DNA from: Fibrobacter sp.
GTDB lineage: Bacteria; Fibrobacterota; Fibrobacteria; Fibrobacterales; Fibrobacteraceae
Assembly: GCA_017642335.1 (NCBI GenBank)
Contig: JAGCPF010000002.1
Location: forward strand, 62,001-126,000
Length of the DNA stretch: 64,000 nt
Direction of reading: 5' to 3'
Of the stretch, positions 11,078-19,265 are shown one piece after another. How positions within the stretch are numbered: position 1 is the first letter of the stretch; every line of letters begins with the position of its first letter. The notes under the pieces are model-generated. The model was not told the DNA's origin. It saw only the letters and a program-made list of their open reading frames with translations, and did no database searches. The translations under genes and the position numbers were made by a program.

Positions 11078-12079
11078 CTATAGCCCAAGTGCTTTGGCTC
11101 TATCTCGGATAGATTCCTTGTATTTCGCTTTGCCTTGTTCGCTCAAGAATGACTTGTCCAGCATTTCTTCCATTGCGGGCACGGCATCGATAGCCTGTTT
11201 TATGAAACGTGAGGCTCTCTTTTCAACAACTCCGATTCTCTTGGCAAATTCCATAAAATCAGGAGTGCCGTAAAAACCGTTTGCCTCGTAAAAAGGAGTC
11301 TTGAAATCGTCTTCATCCTTGAATAAGTCGAGTGCTGTACGCGATTGCTCATAGGGAATGTGAAGCGAAGTATTCAGCAAGTCGTATGCGGGAGTCAAGT
11401 CATAGACATCGAGATTTTCGACGGAATTGCGGAGAGAAAAATTCTTTGCATGTGCATCGCCGTTACACGCGATATAATTGAAAAAAACTGTTCTGAAAAA
11501 TACTTCGACGGCGATGTCGGCGGCACTCACGTTCTCGCGAATCAGTGCGGCAATTCCTTCGTATGAAATTCCTTTGTATTTGTAGTCGCTGCCGTTTATT
11601 TCGGGGACAAGTCCTGCAATTTGCGCAAAGTCGCTTTGACTCAAACGCTCTCCTGCATGCACGCCAGTTTCAATGACGTCAAAGCGTTTGGTGATGTAGA
11701 CGGAGTCGCCATTTTTGAAGTAAAGAAGAGCAGATAACGCCGTAGGAATCTTGAAAAGAACACGTGCCATCAGCATGGTCACATGCTCATTGGCTGGAGC
11801 GTCTTGATAGTTCTCGTAGTACGGCAACAAGGTCGGTTTTAGAATGTGTGTTCCACCGCGATCTGTGTTGACCAGTTTCTTGTTTTCTATTCGGACTGAA
11901 AACTTTGTCTGTGCCCCGGAAATAGAAATTCTCTTGACTGTTCCATCCTTTGCAAATGCGAGTTGCGGAACGTCAAAATCCAAAGTCGCGCTAAATCTAG
12001 AAACGCCAAACAAAGCCTTCGAACAGGCTCGACAGAAATCTTGTTCCGTTTCTTTTAAGCAGCAATGGCAGAGACCCAT
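11078..12079 (-). CDS. hipT: HipT toxin kinase (HipA C-terminal domain) of a HipBST system
   Basis: 333 residues. HipA-family Ser/Thr kinases phosphorylate an aminoacyl-tRNA synthetase (TrpS for E. coli HipT) and stop growth. Seen here: an N-terminal Cys4 knuckle (C4, C7, C16, C19) common in Bacteroidetes-type HipA proteins; the Gly-rich loop ISISGAQTKF with the S-I-S autophosphorylation motif at S52/S54; catalytic loop NGDAHAKNFS with D208 and N213; metal-binding LTPAYDLLN with D233. It lacks the HipA N-subdomain-1, which is encoded separately by the upstream gene. Start ATG overlaps the hipS stop as TGATG. Its target here is unknown. Confidence 0.9.
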   Translation of the reverse strand: MGLCHCCLKETEQDFCRACSKALFGVSRFSATLDFDVPQLAFAKDGTVKRISISGAQTKFSVRIENKKLVNTDRGGTHILKPTLLPYYENYQDAPANEHVTMLMARVLFKIPTALSALLYFKNGDSVYITKRFDVIETGVHAGERLSQSDFAQIAGLVPEINGSDYKYKGISYEGIAALIRENVSAADIAVEVFFRTVFFNYIACNGDAHAKNFSLRNSVENLDVYDLTPAYDLLNTSLHIPYEQSRTALDLFKDEDDFKTPFYEANGFYGTPDFMEFAKRIGVVEKRASRFIKQAIDAVPAMEEMLDKSFLSEQGKAKYKESIRDRAKALGL

Positions 12080-12414
12080 CAGCGGCTCCTTTCGCGCACG
12101 GTGACAGCGCCGATTGTTTCGTGATTGGCGAGATTCAAGAGCATTGCAAATTTGTCTGTGCGCTTAATGCCGAGACGCTCACAATAAAAAGTCTTGTTCG
12201 CTCCCTCTGGGAGTAATCCTTGAAAATACGGAAACAAATAAGGCAAGCGGAACAAACGCTTCTTTTTCGGCATATCCAATGCGATGGACGGATTTCGGGA
12301 AGCCACATAATCAGAATCGTAAAAAAATGCGTAGCCCCTGCTGTTTTGCAAAAGATACCCAGCAAGAATGTCGTTATAATAAACGCATGCGATGCGGACT
12401 TTGTCGTTATTCAT
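12079..12414 (-). CDS. hipS: HipS antitoxin (HipA N-subdomain-1 protein)
   Basis: 111 residues. It matches the free-standing HipA N-terminal subdomain: FFYDSDYVASRNPSIALDMP is the usual strand-helix segment, and LPYLFPYFQGLLPEGANK corresponds to the conserved FxNLLPEG region of HipA. In the known tripartite HipBST system HipS is the antitoxin that binds HipT. It overlaps hipB by eight bases and hipT by one base, so translational coupling is likely. Gene order B-S-T matches the described system. Confidence 0.88.
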   Translation of the reverse strand: MNNDKVRIACVYYNDILAGYLLQNSRGYAFFYDSDYVASRNPSIALDMPKKKRLFRLPYLFPYFQGLLPEGANKTFYCERLGIKRTDKFAMLLNLANHETIGAVTVRERSR

Positions 12415-12613
12415 GCGTCACCCTTTCGCTTAAGGTAACCACAAAACCTAAAGGCTTAATCATCTTGCTCAAAACGTTGATGGACGGGTTTGCTTTCCCG
12501 AGTTCGACGGAGTTGATTGTTCTGGGCGAAACACCGGAAATCTCGGCCAGATCCTCTTGGGACAGACCCAATTTCTTTCGTCTTTCCGAAATCTGTTTTC
12601 CGAGATTTTCCAT
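12407..12613 (-). CDS. hipB: HipB-type Xre/Cro DNA-binding protein
   Basis: 68 residues, almost entirely one helix-turn-helix: ISERRKKLGLSQEDLAEISG followed by VSPRTINSVELGKANPS. In HipBST systems HipB represses the operon and strengthens neutralisation by HipS. ATG 12613 is preceded by TTGGAG about nine bases upstream. Palindromes sharing the ATATTGC half-site surround the promoter upstream and are the obvious targets. Confidence 0.9.
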   Translation of the reverse strand: MENLGKQISERRKKLGLSQEDLAEISGVSPRTINSVELGKANPSINVLSKMIKPLGFVVTLSERVTHE

Positions 12614-12664
12614 AACTTTGGCTCCAATAACAGTAATTTATTCCATCTGAAATGCGTTAAATCG

Positions 12665-12744
12665 GCAATATATTGCGGTTTTCGCATTAAAATATATAAT
12701 ATTGCCTGATTTGTCAATAGAAATCTGCAAGATATTGCAGATTT
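12665..12744 (-). promoter_or_regulatory. hipBST promoter with three operator-like ATATTGC sites
   Basis: On the minus strand TTGACA (12712-12717) and TATTTT (12689-12694) are 17 bases apart, giving a good promoter reading into hipB. Three related sites surround it: perfect palindrome GCAATATATTGC (12665-12676) just downstream of the -10; ATATTGC (12699-12705) within the spacer; and inverted arms AAATCTGCAA (12721-12730) and TTGCAGATTT (12735-12744), perfect over ten bases with a four-base gap, just upstream of the -35. This layout suggests autorepression by HipB. Confidence 0.7.
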
Positions 12745-12755
12745 AGGCGCTATAT

Positions 12756-13409
12756 TTATTCCAAATACCACACGGTTTCGATCGTGTCGCCGGCCTCGAT
12801 ATCGTCGGGGGTGTAATCAATAGAGGCATCTTTGTCGCAAAACCCGCTGTCACATAAGCGAAGCCGTTCTTCGTGGTAATTGATGTCGATACTCCGCTTA
12901 GAGTAATCTGCGCTGATGATGCCGCCGAGCTTATGCCCCAATGTCGCTGCGATGACTTCGGCTTTTTCGCGGGCATCCTTGACGGCGGATTCCAAAATCT
13001 GGAGTTTGACATCATGGGTATCTTTTTTGATGAAGGAGATGTCCACATCGAGTTCAGGCCACGCTTTGCCGAGTGTGGACATGACTTTAGAGGTAATCAC
13101 GCTGTCCAGCGGCAATTCGATAGCGAGTTCCTGGCGCAATTCGAAGCCGACAAAAACGTGTTTGTTTTCTTTGCTTTTCCACTCCGTTTTTTTGGTTATA
13201 GAAAAGTTCGTTGTTTTGAGCGAATCCTTTGGAATATTCAACATTCCAAGCGCTTCTCGCAGGTTTTTGTTCCCGATTGCGGCCTCGTTATACGCCTTTT
13301 CGTACGTATCGTGCAGGGAATCCACCTCAAAAGTGAGTCTCGTGGTGTCGGGGACGGTTTTGACGAATCCCGTGCCCATGACGCGAATGGTTTTCTGTTC
13401 CTGATTCAT
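12756..13409 (-). CDS. SIMPL-domain (DUF541) protein
   Basis: 217 residues. It starts MNQEQKTIRVMGTGFVKTVP followed by DTTRLTFEV, the standard SIMPL opening, and ends in EAGDTIETVWYLE. I chose ATG 13409 because GGAGG lies six bases before it; an ATG four codons upstream overlaps that ribosome-binding site. Unlike most relatives (E. coli YggE type) it has no signal peptide, so it should be cytoplasmic. Function of the family is poorly defined; some members are linked to oxidative stress or signalling. Its stop lies 12 bases from the outermost hip operator. Confidence 0.8.
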   Translation of the reverse strand: MNQEQKTIRVMGTGFVKTVPDTTRLTFEVDSLHDTYEKAYNEAAIGNKNLREALGMLNIPKDSLKTTNFSITKKTEWKSKENKHVFVGFELRQELAIELPLDSVITSKVMSTLGKAWPELDVDISFIKKDTHDVKLQILESAVKDAREKAEVIAATLGHKLGGIISADYSKRSIDINYHEERLRLCDSGFCDKDASIDYTPDDIEAGDTIETVWYLE

Positions 13410-13471
13410 AATGACCTCCATTTGATACTGTATAAAAATACATCCAAACAGATGTCATAAAATGTCAATCT

Positions 13472-14029
13472 TCACTTCGCAAACAGGCGACGTTGGCGCA
13501 GCGTTGCGGTCGGGTGCTCGCGGTACACGACGGCAAAGAGCTTCGTGTACGGGATTTCGCTTGCGACAAGGTCGCGCATGGCTTCTTTGGTTTTGGCTTT
13601 GCCGAGCTGCTTCATCGCGTAGGCGTCGGCTTCATATTCCTGGTTCCAGCAGTACAGATGGAATATCATCCGGAGAGGTATGGCGGCCAAGTGCAGCCAC
13701 AGCACGGATTCGTAAATGGTGAGGCCGAACCGCGAGAGCATCGCGGCCAAAAACCACACGGCGACAATCAAGAAGATAATCTTGGTGACGCTGCGCAGGA
13801 TGCCGTGGTGCAGGCTCTTGTGGCCTTCTTCGTGCTTCTCGACAAAGGCCGAGGCGGCAGGCGCCTTGCGTGATTCGGGCAGGGGCACGATGTCGTTTAA
13901 AAGCGGCACAAGGCGGAGCACTGCGAACACGCCGCCACGCACTTGGGTCAGCCTGCGTTCGCGCACTTCGAGCAGTACGCGCAGCACGACTTCGAGACCG
14001 AGCAATATGTAGAGCAATATCTGTTCCAC
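13472..14029 (-). CDS. Small membrane M48-like metallopeptidase
   Basis: 185 residues. It carries HEEGH at residues 66-70, matching the HExxH zinc motif, and a second motif EYEADAYA at 131-138 that supplies the third ligand (ExxxD), as in HtpX/Ste24 (M48) peptidases. There are an N-terminal hydrophobic segment and two more at about 80-98 and 105-125. The C-terminus REHPTATLRQRRL fits the M48 HPxxxxR motif. It is short compared with HtpX (~290 residues). The gene starts seven bases after the upstream DUF4954 gene ends, so the two are probably one operon. Confidence 0.75.
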   Translation of the reverse strand: MEQILLYILLGLEVVLRVLLEVRERRLTQVRGGVFAVLRLVPLLNDIVPLPESRKAPAASAFVEKHEEGHKSLHHGILRSVTKIIFLIVAVWFLAAMLSRFGLTIYESVLWLHLAAIPLRMIFHLYCWNQEYEADAYAMKQLGKAKTKEAMRDLVASEIPYTKLFAVVYREHPTATLRQRRLFAK

Positions 14030-14036
14030 CGGAGAG

Positions 14037-15917
14037 TTACCCTTCCGGCTTCGCGAGTTTGGCCACGGCGTTCAGACGGCGGATGGATTCTTCGAAGCGG
14101 GTCTTTTCCCATTCCACGAAGGCGACATCGACCGGGTGTGCGGAATCGTAGTCGTCGAATATTTCGCGGCCACGTGCGCTGTCGCGGTCGAGCCCGTGAC
14201 CGACGCGATCGAACCATTCCTTTTCGAGCGTGCGGAAGCGCTTGACCACTTCCTCGAATGTTTCGGGCAGCGGCACGACACGCACGATGTCCTTGTTCAC
14301 GTCGCCAGCAACCAGGCGGCGGAGTTCACGCGGTGCCTGTGTAGCAAGCGAGCCATCGTTTTCGACGAGGGATATCAGCATGTCGAGCGCATAGCGTTCC
14401 AGGTATTCCGCATAGGCGCGCAATGCATCCTGGCGCACGCTCTCGCGCATGAAGTTTTCACCGAGTCCGTCGATTTCCCGGCGGGTGTAGAGGTCACGCA
14501 CGGCGACCCCCTGCAAACGGTTGTATGCATCGAAAACGCAGCGGGCGGTCTCGGCGCTGAACATGTTGTAGAACGACGGCGCGACAGCGCCCTTGCCCCG
14601 CTGGGCATACTTGTAGGCGTTCCTGTCCATGGCGTACGCGTTCTTCGCGTAGTTCCAGCCGGGGATAATTTCGTTCAAGCGCGCGGGTACGCCCATCAAC
14701 TGCGGGTCGCCGGAACGGATGAGCGAGAAGGGGAACTTGAGCCGCTGCGGCAATGTCGTCACGCCGCTTGCGACCAACGTAAACGGCGACTCGCGGTAGT
14801 TGGCGGGGAATTTGATGTTCACGCCAAGCCCAAAGAACATTCCCTGCCCGGGCATGATTTCCTGGTCGGGCATACGGCCGGTGTGGTTACTGCCGACGTT
14901 CGCACCGTAACCCAGGTTTCCGCAGCCCTCCGGCCACAAGGCCGCAATCAAAAGCGAATGGTGGTGCATCTGCGTCATGGGCCCCACGTAGGAGCAGTTC
15001 ACCTCGGCCTCTTCGATATGGCAGCACGGCGCCACGATAGAAGACTTCACAATGGCCTTGCTCCCCACCTTGCAGCGCTCCATGAGCACGGACTTCTGGA
15101 TCTCGGCTCCGGTATGGACGCTCACGCCCATCTGCAAGTTGGAATTCTCAAGAATCACGGAATCGTAAACGTGCGTGGAGCGTTCGAGCGAACTCATGAT
15201 AATGGAATTGCGAATCTTTGCAGCCCCTTCGACACGGGCGTGTTCACCAATCCAGCTATTGCGCACGATGTTCGTGTTGCTTACGACAGCACCCTTGCCC
15301 ACGATAGCGTAAGGCATGACGCAATCATCGCGGTACGCCATGAGCTGCTCCTTGAAAGCAATCTCGGTCGCGGAATCCGCTTTATGGAAAAGCTGCACAT
15401 CCACCAAGTCCAGCGTAATCTCCGGGAACACGTACACCATACGGCCGCCCATCTCGTTACCCACGGTAATGCCCGTCCCCATCATGTAGTTTATCTTCCC
15501 GTTGCCCACAAGCGAGCCCACATTCTGGACCACGGCGCCACGGCGCACGAGCGCGTTGCTGAGTGTCGCGACCTTGTACACGAGCGCATTTTCGATAATG
15601 CAGTTATGAACGAGACTGTCGTATATGCCCGTCTGGAACGAGACGTCGCCAGGCAGGAGCAATGTGCCGAAAAACGCAGGCAGGAAAACTTCGCCCTTGA
15701 ATACGGAGCGGTAGATGCAGTTCGGGACGAATGCCGGTTCCACCAAGACCTTCGACCAGTCGTCGCACCTGTTGCCATTTTTCTCGAGAACCTCTATTTC
15801 GGCGGGCGAAAGCGGACGGTACTTGCCCGTAGACACCTTCAAGGTCTTGAAACCTTCCACCGCCGAAGCCAAAACACTGTTCTTCAGCACTTTTTTTAAC
15901 TTGATCAATCTCTGCAT
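14037..15917 (-). CDS. DUF4954 family protein with left-handed beta-helix repeats
   Basis: 626 residues starting MQRLIKLKKVLKNSVLASAV; the longer reading to 16001 overlaps the divergent gene and begins with an unlikely segment. The middle (about 110-330) is built of hexapeptide-like repeats (VVSNTNIVRNSWIGEHARVE) predicted to form a left-handed parallel beta-helix, as in UDP-sugar acyltransferases, and the C-terminal third is helical and charged. DUF4954 is typical of Bacteroidetes, Fibrobacter and spirochaetes; its substrate is unknown. Only 28 bases separate it from the divergent gene, so the promoters must lie within the neighbouring reading frames. Confidence 0.75.
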   Translation of the reverse strand: MQRLIKLKKVLKNSVLASAVEGFKTLKVSTGKYRPLSPAEIEVLEKNGNRCDDWSKVLVEPAFVPNCIYRSVFKGEVFLPAFFGTLLLPGDVSFQTGIYDSLVHNCIIENALVYKVATLSNALVRRGAVVQNVGSLVGNGKINYMMGTGITVGNEMGGRMVYVFPEITLDLVDVQLFHKADSATEIAFKEQLMAYRDDCVMPYAIVGKGAVVSNTNIVRNSWIGEHARVEGAAKIRNSIIMSSLERSTHVYDSVILENSNLQMGVSVHTGAEIQKSVLMERCKVGSKAIVKSSIVAPCCHIEEAEVNCSYVGPMTQMHHHSLLIAALWPEGCGNLGYGANVGSNHTGRMPDQEIMPGQGMFFGLGVNIKFPANYRESPFTLVASGVTTLPQRLKFPFSLIRSGDPQLMGVPARLNEIIPGWNYAKNAYAMDRNAYKYAQRGKGAVAPSFYNMFSAETARCVFDAYNRLQGVAVRDLYTRREIDGLGENFMRESVRQDALRAYAEYLERYALDMLISLVENDGSLATQAPRELRRLVAGDVNKDIVRVVPLPETFEEVVKRFRTLEKEWFDRVGHGLDRDSARGREIFDDYDSAHPVDVAFVEWEKTRFEESIRRLNAVAKLAKPEG

Positions 15918-15945
15918 ACCCAAAAAATAGACTAAATTCCAATCG

Positions 15946-16407
15946 ATGATGAAGGAACAGCTCTTCAATTTGATTGGAAAATACAGATTCAATATTTCCA
16001 TCTACACGAAGGAATTATTTGAACGGCGTTGTCAGGAAGAAATTATACGCAGCGACGAGGACAATACCTCGTTCGTGTACCTTGAGTTTAACTTTGACCA
16101 GATCGCTAGAAAGTTCGACAACGAAGAGGACAACCTCAAATTCTGGAAAATTTTCATGGAAGCACTCGCCAAGAACAACCGCGGCTGCGATATCATCGGG
16201 TTTATCGAGAACGAAGCCGGACTAGGCATGCTGCTTCTCGACTCGAAGATAGAGGGCTGGCTGCGCGTCCGTGGCCGCATCGAGCAGACCGCCAACATGA
16301 ACAATTTCCCCCACGTGTCGAACATCTTCTCGTCGCTCGTAGTTCCCATCGTATACCCCGCCTGCATCCAGGACATGCAACAAAAGGCAGCTTCGGCAAG
16401 CACATGA
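15946..16407 (+). CDS. Hypothetical protein, first gene of a two-gene unit with a glycosyltransferase
   Basis: 153 residues, no signal peptide and no recognised domain. It is acidic, with LEFNFDQIARKFDNEEDNLK and a more hydrophobic segment IIGFIENEAGLGMLLLD; the FKFDNE-style charge pattern resembles diguanylate-cyclase-like folds (V-Y-L-E-F-N-F-D-Q corresponds loosely to VxLxDIDxF), but the catalytic GGDEF motif is absent. It overlaps the glycosyltransferase start by four bases (ATGA), so the two are co-translated. Confidence 0.65.
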   Translation: MMKEQLFNLIGKYRFNISIYTKELFERRCQEEIIRSDEDNTSFVYLEFNFDQIARKFDNEEDNLKFWKIFMEALAKNNRGCDIIGFIENEAGLGMLLLDSKIEGWLRVRGRIEQTANMNNFPHVSNIFSSLVVPIVYPACIQDMQQKAASAST

Positions 16408-17720
16408 AAGTCCTCGTCATAGGTTCCGTCTATCCCCGATTCCACGAAGACGCCGAAGTCCCCTGGCTCCGGACTTCTGTCGCGCATCTCAGAAAGGCGG
16501 GCGTCGAAATCCAAGTGCTCGCCCCGGCGTACAAGGGGCTCAAAAGCCACGAAATCGACGGTACACGCGTGAACCGTTTCCGCTATGCCCCGGCAAGCTG
16601 GGAAATCCTCACTCACGAAGAAGGCGCCCCTTCAAAAATGGCAAGCAAGCCCTGGCTACAGCTCCTCGCCATCCCCTACATCATCAGCGGTTTCTTCAAG
16701 TGCCTCAAGATATGCCGCAAGTGGCGCCCCGACATCATCCACGCGCACTGGCCGTTCCCGCACGCCTTCATCGCGCTAGGCGCAGTCAAGCTTTTCCGCA
16801 TCCCGCTGGTGCTAAACTTCCACGGAGCCGAACTGCTGCTCATCCGAAAGAAGAAATGGGTCAAGCCCTTCCTCAAGTTCGCCATCGGACAGGCGCAGGC
16901 AGTGTTCGCGAACTCGAGCTTCACCGCCGCAAAAATCAAGGCCATCCGGAACGCAGACGTCGAGTGGAGCCCGTACGGAACGACTTTAGACGAGAGACGA
17001 GATAAACGATACTTGGTGCTTCAGCACCCTAGTAGAGTTATCCCCTATGAGGAGACGAGAGACGAGAGAGGGGAGACCGATTTAGACGAGAGACGAGAGA
17101 CGAGAGACGAGAGAGGAGGCGCGGGAGACGAATGTGTTGTTCCGCATCCGGTGAACGGGAAGTTCAAGGTCCTCTTTGTCGGGCGCCATATCGAGCGCAA
17201 AGGCATCCGCTACTTGATCGACTCTGCAAAACTGCTGCCTGCCGACAAGTTCGAAATCCGCATCGTCGGCGTGGGTGACCTCACCGAAAAACTCAAGCAA
17301 TATGCCGCGCAGTACCCGCACGTCGTGTTCACCGGCAAACTATCGCCAGAAGACCTCGCGCACGAATACAGCACAGCGAACGTTTTTGTATTACCCGCCA
17401 TCGTTGACAGCAAAGGCGATACCGAGGGCCTCGGCGTCGTGCTCATCGAAGCGATGGAACTCGGACTGCCCATCGTCGCGAGCAACGTGGGCGGAATTCC
17501 TGATGTCGTCGTAGACGGCGAATCGGGCATCCTCGTACCAGAAAAAGACCCCGAAGCCTTGGCCAACGCTTTCAAGCGCCTTGCCAGTGACCGCTCACTT
17601 ACAGTAGCCCTGCTCGAAGGCGCCCAGCGGCGCATCGCCGAATGCTTCACCTGGGACGGCATCATCAGCCGCCAGATTGGTACCTATACAAGACTAATAA
17701 ACAAACGGAAAGCACGCTGA
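16404..17720 (+). CDS. GT4-family glycosyltransferase carrying an in-frame heptamer-repeat insertion
   Basis: 438 residues, GT-B fold. N-terminal Rossmann domain: PRFHEDAEVPWLRTSVAHLR and IIHAHWPFPHA; C-terminal domain: VLFVGRHIERKGIRY and the nucleotide-sugar motif EGLGVVLIEAMELGLPIVAS. Such enzymes build cell-surface glycans or glycolipids; the acceptor is unknown. Residues about 194-241, exactly in the hinge between the two domains, are replaced by an extra segment encoded by family-A repeats (DERRETRDERGG). The insertion is 135 bases, a multiple of three, so the frame survives. The domains on both sides are intact and the enzyme may still work, since the insert lies in a surface linker. 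Confidence 0.85.
   Translation: MKVLVIGSVYPRFHEDAEVPWLRTSVAHLRKAGVEIQVLAPAYKGLKSHEIDGTRVNRFRYAPASWEILTHEEGAPSKMASKPWLQLLAIPYIISGFFKCLKICRKWRPDIIHAHWPFPHAFIALGAVKLFRIPLVLNFHGAELLLIRKKKWVKPFLKFAIGQAQAVFANSSFTAAKIKAIRNADVEWSPYGTTLDERRDKRYLVLQHPSRVIPYEETRDERGETDLDERRETRDERGGAGDECVVPHPVNGKFKVLFVGRHIERKGIRYLIDSAKLLPADKFEIRIVGVGDLTEKLKQYAAQYPHVVFTGKLSPEDLAHEYSTANVFVLPAIVDSKGDTEGLGVVLIEAMELGLPIVASNVGGIPDVVVDGESGILVPEKDPEALANAFKRLASDRSLTVALLEGAQRRIAECFTWDGIISRQIGTYTRLINKRKAR
16985..17119 (+). repeat. Family-A heptamer element inside the glycosyltransferase gene
   Basis: Starts TTTAGACGAGAGACGAGA, passes through the perfect hairpin GGTGCT-TC-AGCACC (17015-17028), then a second array from 17051 and a third beginning again with TTTAGACGAGAG near 17091. 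The unit is GAGACGA with a 7-base period. Total 135 bases, all open in the gene's frame. Confidence 0.85.
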
Positions 17721-17754
17721 CCGTACCCGAAACCGGAAACAAGAAAGGAGATTT

Positions 17755-19215
17755 ATGAACGTTCATTCCAAGCTTTCATTTTTTGCGTTTGCCGTATTCA
17801 CGGCATTCATGCTAGCCTTCACCGCCTGTTCCGGCGAAGACGGCAAGGATGGCAAGGACGGCATCGCCGGCAAAGACGCCGATGAAGTCAACGTTGACTC
17901 CCTCGCCGCAGCCATCCGCTCGGAAGTCACCGGCACCCTTTGGGACAGCCTTTATGCGGAACCCTACGTAGACTCCATCTACAATATCCTCTTCGACAAC
18001 ACCTACGCCGAAGACTGGATGGATTCCGTGCGCATGGCACTAATCGACAGCCTGAAGGAAGCCGACTACGACTCCCTTTACACACTGCTCTACGACAGTA
18101 TCTACACCGACATCTACTCGCAGGCCATCATCCGCACGCTGGATGCCTGGACCTACAATGCGAAGGAAGACCTCTACGGCGCATTCGCAAACCTTTACCC
18201 GCTGATGTACAAGGACTTCAAGAACAGCAAGGGAGAATCCTCCCCGCAGCCGCTCGCCATCAAGGTCCGCAATACCTGCGAACACCTCGATTTCACGGAA
18301 GAAGACCTCTCCTTCATGACGCAAGAAGAAGTCAACAAGATGATGATCCGTACGCCGGAATGCCGCTGGAAAAAGGTCATGGTCAAGGCTTGGATCGAGG
18401 GATTCAGCGATACCGCGACAGCGACCGGGAATGTCAACCCCGACAAGGAAATCCTCCTAGCCCCTTCGTTCAAGTTCGACAACGAAGCGCTCCTTGAATT
18501 GACCGCCCCGAAGAAAACGCTCTACCAGATTCGCGCATACGCCCTCGAGAACGACAAGGAAATACCGTTCTTCTCCGCCTCCGAACCGACCACGGTGCAT
18601 CCCATGCAAATCAACGGCGCCGAGCTTTTGGGCGTAGAAAAACGCAGCTGGTACGATGGCGTGTGGATAACACCGAACATGGATTCCATTACCGCTATCC
18701 TCGGCGACATATCGAAAAAGCTGCCGGACGGAACACTCAAGGCCTACCAGAAATACAACGACGATTCGACAGTGCAAGAAAGCACGATGCGCGTGATGAG
18801 GGCCATATTTGAAGTCCTGCAGAACCGCAACGTCAAGTACGTGGAAAACGACGGCGCCGGAAGCCGGGGACAAAAGATTGACTACCCCATCGACGTGCTC
18901 CGCAGCAAGCAGGCCGTCTGCAACGAGTTCTCGTTCCTTGTAGCATCCGTCCTCGAAGCCATCGGATTCGAGGTCTATATCGTCGATGTCCCGAGCCACA
19001 TGTTCATCGGCTGGGCGGTAGAAAAGAATTCGAAAACCCTCGGCTTCCTCGAAACGACAATGCTCGGCCACAAGGACGCGACCTTCGATATGGCCTTTGA
19101 CGCCGGAGTAGAAAAATTCAACGATCAAGCTGAAAATTTCGAAGACGGTACGTCGGAAATCTTATCGCTCAAGGAAATACGTTCCTACGGCATCACGCCG
19201 AACGACATCCCGTAA
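17755..19215 (+). CDS. Lipoprotein with C-terminal transglutaminase-like domain
   Basis: 486 residues. Signal peptide ends in the lipobox FTAC (lipidated Cys25), followed by a short collagen-like run (GEDGKDGKDGIAGKDA). Residues 45-140 hold Asp/Ser/Tyr-rich repeats (DSLYTLLYDSIYTD). The C-terminal third looks like a transglutaminase/protease core: Cys389 in KQAVCNEFSF, His415 in VPSHMFIGWA and an acidic residue in GFLETTM. This suggests peptide cleavage or cross-linking at the outer membrane; substrate unknown. AAAGGAG precedes ATG 17755 at good spacing. It follows the glycosyltransferase by 34 bases. Confidence 0.75.
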   Translation: MNVHSKLSFFAFAVFTAFMLAFTACSGEDGKDGKDGIAGKDADEVNVDSLAAAIRSEVTGTLWDSLYAEPYVDSIYNILFDNTYAEDWMDSVRMALIDSLKEADYDSLYTLLYDSIYTDIYSQAIIRTLDAWTYNAKEDLYGAFANLYPLMYKDFKNSKGESSPQPLAIKVRNTCEHLDFTEEDLSFMTQEEVNKMMIRTPECRWKKVMVKAWIEGFSDTATATGNVNPDKEILLAPSFKFDNEALLELTAPKKTLYQIRAYALENDKEIPFFSASEPTTVHPMQINGAELLGVEKRSWYDGVWITPNMDSITAILGDISKKLPDGTLKAYQKYNDDSTVQESTMRVMRAIFEVLQNRNVKYVENDGAGSRGQKIDYPIDVLRSKQAVCNEFSFLVASVLEAIGFEVYIVDVPSHMFIGWAVEKNSKTLGFLETTMLGHKDATFDMAFDAGVEKFNDQAENFEDGTSEILSLKEIRSYGITPNDIP

Positions 19216-19232
19216 AAACGTCAATATCATCC

Positions 19233-19264
19233 GCCCTCCAAAAGGAGGGCATCCGGCCGGATGC
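19233..19264. terminator. Double hairpin between convergent genes
   Basis: GCCCTCC-AAAA-GGAGGGC (19233-19250) is a perfect hairpin and overlaps GCATCCGGCCGGATGC (19249-19264), a perfect 16-base palindrome. They lie between the lipoprotein stop and the sbcC stop and could end transcription from both sides; neither has a long T-tract. Confidence 0.5.
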
Positions 19265-19265
19265 G

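Noticed and set aside
16985..17119. CRISPR array
   Set aside because: Repeat unit is 7 bases with no spacers; no cas genes in the window.
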